From Spirodela intermedia (lineage: Eukaryota; Streptophyta; Magnoliopsida; Alismatales; Araceae): DNA of 64,000 nt. The notes beneath the pieces are model-generated. The model did no database searches. It had not been told where the DNA came from and saw only the letters and a program-made list of their open reading frames with translations. The DNA lies in contig LR746272.1 in the NCBI GenBank assembly GCA_902729315.2, positions 10,534,327-10,598,326 on the forward strand. The letters run 5' to 3'. How positions within the stretch are numbered: the stretch's first letter is position 1; the number at the start of each line of letters is the position of its first letter. A program made the translations under genes and the position numbers. Of the stretch, positions 59,420 to 64,000 are shown one piece after another.

Positions 59420-61231
59420 CGCGATTCATCACGTCGAAGGAAGAACCTTTTCTATCAGACGGGTGCAAACTTTCGTAGAGAGACGGAAAAGAGTCCACGA
59501 ATCACACCAAAAGTCAAAAGAACAGCTTTTCCTGGCGCTGTGGGTCCAAAGTCTCTTCACGTTGACAAGCAAGCGAGGAGATTGAAGCATCGCTCCTTTT
59601 GCAGGAGACTAGTCGGCCATGTGCCTCTGAATCTTCCTCGCGCTCGCCCGTTCTTCCGTAGGCTCACCAAAACAACTCCCCGGGGCCTAGTTTTCAGTGG
59701 AGAAGTCAAAACGCAGGATGGGCCTCTTGGGCCATTAAAACGCAAAGATATGTCAACGATTTTTTATCAATATTGTGATCTTTCTTGAGAAAAACCAGAG
59801 ACGACCGTCAAAAACGCTAGATGGGCCTCTTCGACCTCCGACTGGCCGGACCGGTGACCAAATCGTGTTTCAGAAAAAACGTCGATGGAGGTTTCGTTAA
59901 AATGGACGGCGGCTTAGCCCATCTGTTTGTACTTTTTCGCAGACGCAGAGGCCATAGTTGTCCTCTTAGCAGCGGGGGGCCTCACCAGGGCGACAGAAAA
60001 GCAGATTGACGGGCGATTTGTGCAACGAGCGTTAGAAGAATGGGGAGCGTTCCCCCTTTTGGGATCTTCACTGCGGCGGCGGCGGCGGCCGCCGCCGCCG
60101 CCGGTTCGTCGCAGGGGATGCGTCGTCCCGGTGGGCGGCCTCTCCCTCACCCAGAGAGGCTCATGCAACTCGCCAGGTTTCCCTTCCTCGCCTTCACTCT
60201 CTGCGATTCTGTTTTGAGTTCTTTGTTTCGGTCTCTGCATCTTCGAAAGGGGCAAAGCTTCTTTCATCGGTCTCGCTTCCGCCTCCCGAATCCCGAATCC
60301 CCACGAAGGAGACCATCTCTCGGGAGTATTGATGACTGGTTAGCCAACCACGGTAATAAGAATACGTAGATTTCTGGCCGATTAATGACGAGAAACAGAG
60401 AATATGTCCCGTTCTCTTCTCCGGTGAATTCCTGCAGAGTAAAAACGCCACCGAAGCTTCCTGGGTGTCTCGTGGTTCAGAGGATCGCCCCTCGGTTGCC
60501 ATTTGCATAAAATTTGAAGGGTCATCGTCTCTGCTGCTTCGTACAGAGAAACTGCGAGAGCCCAGCCCATCTTGAATTAACTTCCTAGAGTCCCGGGGAA
60601 AACCCCAGTAATGGAGGACATAACCCACCGAACCCGGTCCTCTGAGTGCCGAGGGGAGGAGACGGTTACCTGGGGAATCTCCGGCCAACTGAACTGCTCG
60701 GAGTACCGGTGCAACTCAGGAACCAGGAAGCTTTCGCGTCTTCCAGGGGAGAAGGCTGGCCAACGGAACTGATTCCTATTTAGAGGACCTGGAAGAACCA
60801 GAGCCTGGCCATCCGGAGACTTCCAACTCCCTTCCCGTGGTCGGCGGACACCGCCGGCGGAGGCGGCCGGAGAAGAGCCAAGAGGACGACGAGGGCGGAC
60901 TTCTTCCACGTAACCCACTGGTCCATGGTGACCAGTTGGAAACTGCTTCTGGGCTGAGACATTCAGGCCCAAATAATTCCCGCCATCGGGTCCGGTAGTT
61001 TACATATAAATCCAGGAAATAAAATTTAGTGTTAAAAAACCCTATAATCATCCTATTTAGACAGTCCAAGAGTTTGGGGCGGTTGTAACGATCGGGGTGC
61101 GTTTATTAGACTGCAGGCTGTTCCGTTCGCAAAAGCTGCTTCCTCCGGGTTTCACTCTTTCGACCGAAGGGGAGGCGAGAGAACGTTCCGAGTGTAGAGG
61201 CGACGAGGCGAGCGGCGGTGGAGCATCGAGG
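59417..61231. other. Spacer between LEA14 and PIAL-like gene
   Basis: About 1.8 kb. It contains the CGG/CCG palindrome at 60074 and a minus-strand frame at 60780-60921 starting MDQWVTWKKS with signal-peptide character that stops after 47 residues. Overlapping longer frames at 60194-60972 (minus) have no recognisable domain. It may hold a small or broken secreted-protein gene, but this cannot be supported from sequence alone. Confidence 0.4.
60074..60103. repeat. 30-bp perfect palindrome of CGG/CCG triplets
   Basis: Five CGG units meet five CCG units with no spacer; the two 15-base arms are perfectly complementary around the GG|CC centre between 60088 and 60089. It can fold as a hairpin or cruciform on either strand. 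Confidence 0.95.
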
Positions 61232-62710
61232 ATGGTTGATGCCGTCCCGCTGGGGCGTCACCCTGCCGCCACCTCGTCCCCCGGGGTGGCCGCTGCGGCA
61301 GTTGTTCCAGTGGCAGCTGTTGCTCCGAACAAGGAGTTGCCGACGAGGAGTGGTATCTCTTGGCGAATCGCGTTCGTTGTAGATCGTATTACCTCCTGGT
61401 TGAAGTGCGGCTCCCGTAACGATCCTTGCAATTTGATGCAACCCTTCTACTTACTCGCCAGGTCTTCTTCAAATATAGTAGGGGTGATTGCCTCATTCGT
61501 TATTTCCTTTATCTGAATAAAAGGGTGACGCGCTTCTTCCGCGTGTACTCTCTTGCTTCCTGTAGTTTTAGAAGGCGATATCGTTGTCTGAAATTTCCTC
61601 ATTGAATTCCCCGGTTTGAAAACTTGCGATTCCAATGTTGAGTTCTGGACGTGTATCTGTTACGTTTTGGTGAGATACCCTCCCCGAGAGCAAAATAATT
61701 ATGTTTAACCTCGAACCTCAGAGGGAAAAATTCGCATGGTGGTCTTGGTGACTTTTCTTGTAGTGGGGTCTCATTGTCCTTGCGAAGTGGTGGATATTTC
61801 CTCAATTATACATTGATTTTCTTGAGCTCCGCATTATAGAGCTGAACAGAGTTTTTAGTACGATGGCAATGCCCTTTATATTCTCGATTGCAATGGTGAT
61901 AATTCTCAAGTTTTAAACACTATACTGAATGTATTTCAAATATTTGTCAATTGTGAAGTTCAGATACTCGTTACTGTTACAGGTTAAGAGTGTATTGGTT
62001 ATTGTTGCCGGAATTCGCCAAGAGCAGGGTTTTCATGCATAATTTACGTAAAAATATCTAATAGTGTAGATGGTGGTGACACAGCAGCATGAGCAGAGTC
62101 TCTAAACAGTGTAATTTCGTACATAGCTTGTATAATTCAACGAAGAAGCGGCTTCCAGCTAAATGATGCAAGAAATCTGACTAACGTGCAGTGGCGAGGG
62201 ATAGTTTAAATGAAATAATTACAGTATTTTGATGTGCATGTGCACGCATGTTATTAGTTTCGTGTAATGCAAGCATGTTATCGCTTCATTGTTGTCATCC
62301 AAAAACACAGTCAATCCTGTTCACTATTTTCTTTTATCCATGTGGCATCTACGGCACTTGGTTGATTTGTTAATATTTGATGTATTAATCCCTTTCGAAA
62401 GGCATATTGGGACTGAGTTCATGTAATCGTTTGTTTTGATTAAAAAACTGCTTGGGGACTGATTTTTCTTGGTGAAACAGATTCATCGATTTCTCTGTTA
62501 CGGCTGGTGAAGTTTATGCCGGTGCTCATGATTTGCCACCTCTTATAAAGCAGGTTTATGGATATATCTTTTCTATTTTCGCTTAGACCTGCGCATCCGT
62601 GTAGAATCCTAACCGTTGTCATTTTTTATCATGACGTCCATAAGGTGTATAAATTCAGAAATGAGGCTTCTCTTCAACCTGCTATTATGATGTTGCTAAT
62701 TTCTGTCAAG
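61232..62710 (+). CDS. PIAL1/2-like E4 SUMO ligase, first three exons (partial)
   Basis: PIAL proteins extend SUMO chains with an SP-RING domain. Only the N-terminal part is here: exons 61232-61461, 62481-62553 and 62645-62710, joined in matching phase (AG|A, then 0 and 0), 123 codons so far. Exon 1 is Ala-rich, then SWRIAFVVDRITSWLKCG and MQPFYLLA. Exon 2 gives FIDFSVTAGEVYAGAHDLPPLIKQ in two parts (residues 78-101). Exon 3 encodes VYKFRNEASLQPA and MMLLISVK. These match my recollection of the PIAL N-terminal region (LARGIDYALAN, DLPSLLKQ, AVMVLMISVK). The SP-RING is outside the window. Exon 4 was not found before 64000, so intron 3 is longer than 1.29 kb. Residues differ from family consensus in places, so a diverged copy or gene fragment is possible. 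Confidence 0.68.
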
Positions 62711-64000
62711 GTATTTCTTTCCCAGCTAGTCACTCTCCCTTTGCATGTTTTTTTGGGCAGGACAACCTTGCTTTCTATGTGCAATATATTTTTTGAATCT
62801 TCTTGTCGAGTTCCCAGGGATATCTATTTAGCGGTTGTTATTGAATTTTTAGCTTTGATTCATTATTATTTATGTTTTCGCTGGTTTCCACGTCTATCTT
62901 TTCTTTAACTCATATTGGTATTTAAACCTGATGACACCATTGTTTTGATTTGTTACTTTGGAAAACTCTACCCTGTCTCCAGTAATGAAATAAGATGAGA
63001 TTGTGTTTCCATTTACTTTGGGAGATAGCTACCTTAGAAAGATCAAATGTACTGATAATATGTAAACTGATGTCTTTTATCTTATTCATTGTAGAGTATC
63101 CGTGTGATTGGCCTCAGATGCATGAGCTGAAATGCGACAACTAAGATCTATTTTTCTATGTTTCAGTTTCTGATGTACATCTTTGATAGATCCTATGTTG
63201 TCCAAATTTGGCCTTTTTAGACTCTTGGCAAAAACTAACTGTTGATGATAGTTTGTACAACAGCCATAAAATAAGACATTCCTGAATCTTTGTTCTATAA
63301 CCACGGTTGTTTTTATTTGGATTATGACAGTGGACTTGGTGATGATGATCACCATGGTTGTTTTATTGCTGTAATAGTCGGCTCATTTTCTTCCATGGTG
63401 GTTTGGTGGCCTCTAGATGAAAACGGCAATATCTAATAGAAGTATCACTAGAGTCTGCCATCCATCTCCCTCTAGCGATGAGTGTTTTGCCTTTTTGGCT
63501 TTTTTATGAGGTGTACCCCCAGGATGCCAATAAGTCGTTGTTTGACAAGTATGATAGTTTCATGAGCCCACAGAATTATAATAATTGGTCAGATTCAACA
63601 GCAGTTAGCGATCACAAATTGGAATCTCATCAATCACCCGAATTTGAGAAATGAAAATTTTAAAGTATGTCCACCTATTAACAGATTGCTTCAAAGATGG
63701 AGCCCTATACTTCAAGTATGGATTAGAATTTTAATCATTAAACTTAGGGGTCGTCAATCTCGATGTAATTCTCATGTTAGGTACTTAAAGTCGCATGCCG
63801 CTTCTTACATGTAAAAAAATATGAAAATTTTCATTTCGCTTGTAACAGATGCCAATAATGTTATTAGGACATTGTTTTTATAGGACTATTTGATTACTAG
63901 TACATTCTGCAGAAAAAAGGAAACCTTATTAGATGGGTATTCGTATCAGTAGACTGAGAAATTCGATTTTATTTTTGAAAAATAGGGATCATTTAGTTAT
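62711..64000 (+). other. Presumed intron 3 of the PIAL-like gene
   Basis: AT-rich sequence following the GTATTT donor at 62711. I searched for the next expected exon (Asn-Ala-Cys-Lys then Gly-Trp-Phe) in the plus strand and did not see it. No other gene or repeat was recognised. Confidence 0.45.

Noticed and set aside
1-64000. CRISPR array, bacterial operon, phage or viral insertion
   Set aside because: No regularly spaced repeats, no ribosome-binding-site-led gene strings, and no viral polymerase or capsid-like frames were seen.

Overview
This 64 kb window is nuclear DNA of a flowering plant. Genes are spliced with GT-AG introns, proteins carry plastid or secretory leaders, and gene islands are separated by AT-rich spacers with many (GA)n/(CT)n tracts. 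Mixed base composition (GC-rich GH5, ABCG, UGT and LEA genes; AT-rich housekeeping introns) and the allene oxide cyclase and AK-HSDH sequences, as recalled, fit a monocot better than a eudicot. That is an inference from memory and the species is not identified. There is no sign of bacterial, viral or organellar sequence.

Layout, left to right. (1) 226-11363 (+): complete bifunctional aspartokinase-homoserine dehydrogenase, resolved here into 18 exons joining in frame to 915 codons, including an 80-nt exon that begins the mature-region linker. (2) 11827-13639 (+): secreted GH5 hydrolase with a C-terminal ricin-B-like region; its second intron appears to be GC-AG. (3) 14317-15289 (-): allene oxide cyclase, three exons, with a TATA box and a perfect G-box just upstream. 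(4) 15.4-21.9 kb: gene-poor, the first half very AT-rich, with a perfect 50-bp tandem duplication. (5) 21940-23307 (+): membrane-associated kinase regulator (MAKR) with two possible last exons. (6) 23.6-37.1 kb: mostly spacer, holding two head-to-tail LEA_2/NHL-type membrane proteins on the minus strand (27838-28551 and 30622-31296). (7) 37157-48211 (-): three same-strand genes: a half-size ABCG transporter, a UGT88-like glycosyltransferase, and a 14-exon RBOHF-type NADPH oxidase (953 aa). (8) 52462-58225 (+): PP1 catalytic subunit, four exons. (9) 58584-59131 (-): LEA14-type protein with one 92-nt intron containing a long CT microsatellite. (10) 61232 to the right edge (+): first three exons of a gene resembling the PIAL1/2 SUMO E4 ligases, continuing past the window.

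The genes are not an operon or an obvious metabolic cluster. Several (AOC for jasmonate, RBOHF, LEA_2/NHL, LEA14, MAKR, UGT, ABCG) belong to families commonly linked to stress, hormone or surface functions, but co-location alone is no evidence of joint action. I found no previously undescribed system. The best leads are splicing and regulatory details: the GC-AG intron, the microsatellite intron in LEA14, alternative MAKR 3' ends, the AOC promoter arrangement, and a 30-bp perfect CGG/CCG palindrome upstream of the PIAL-like gene. All exon boundaries come from reading splice sites, frame continuity and recalled family sequence; no alignment or transcript data were available.
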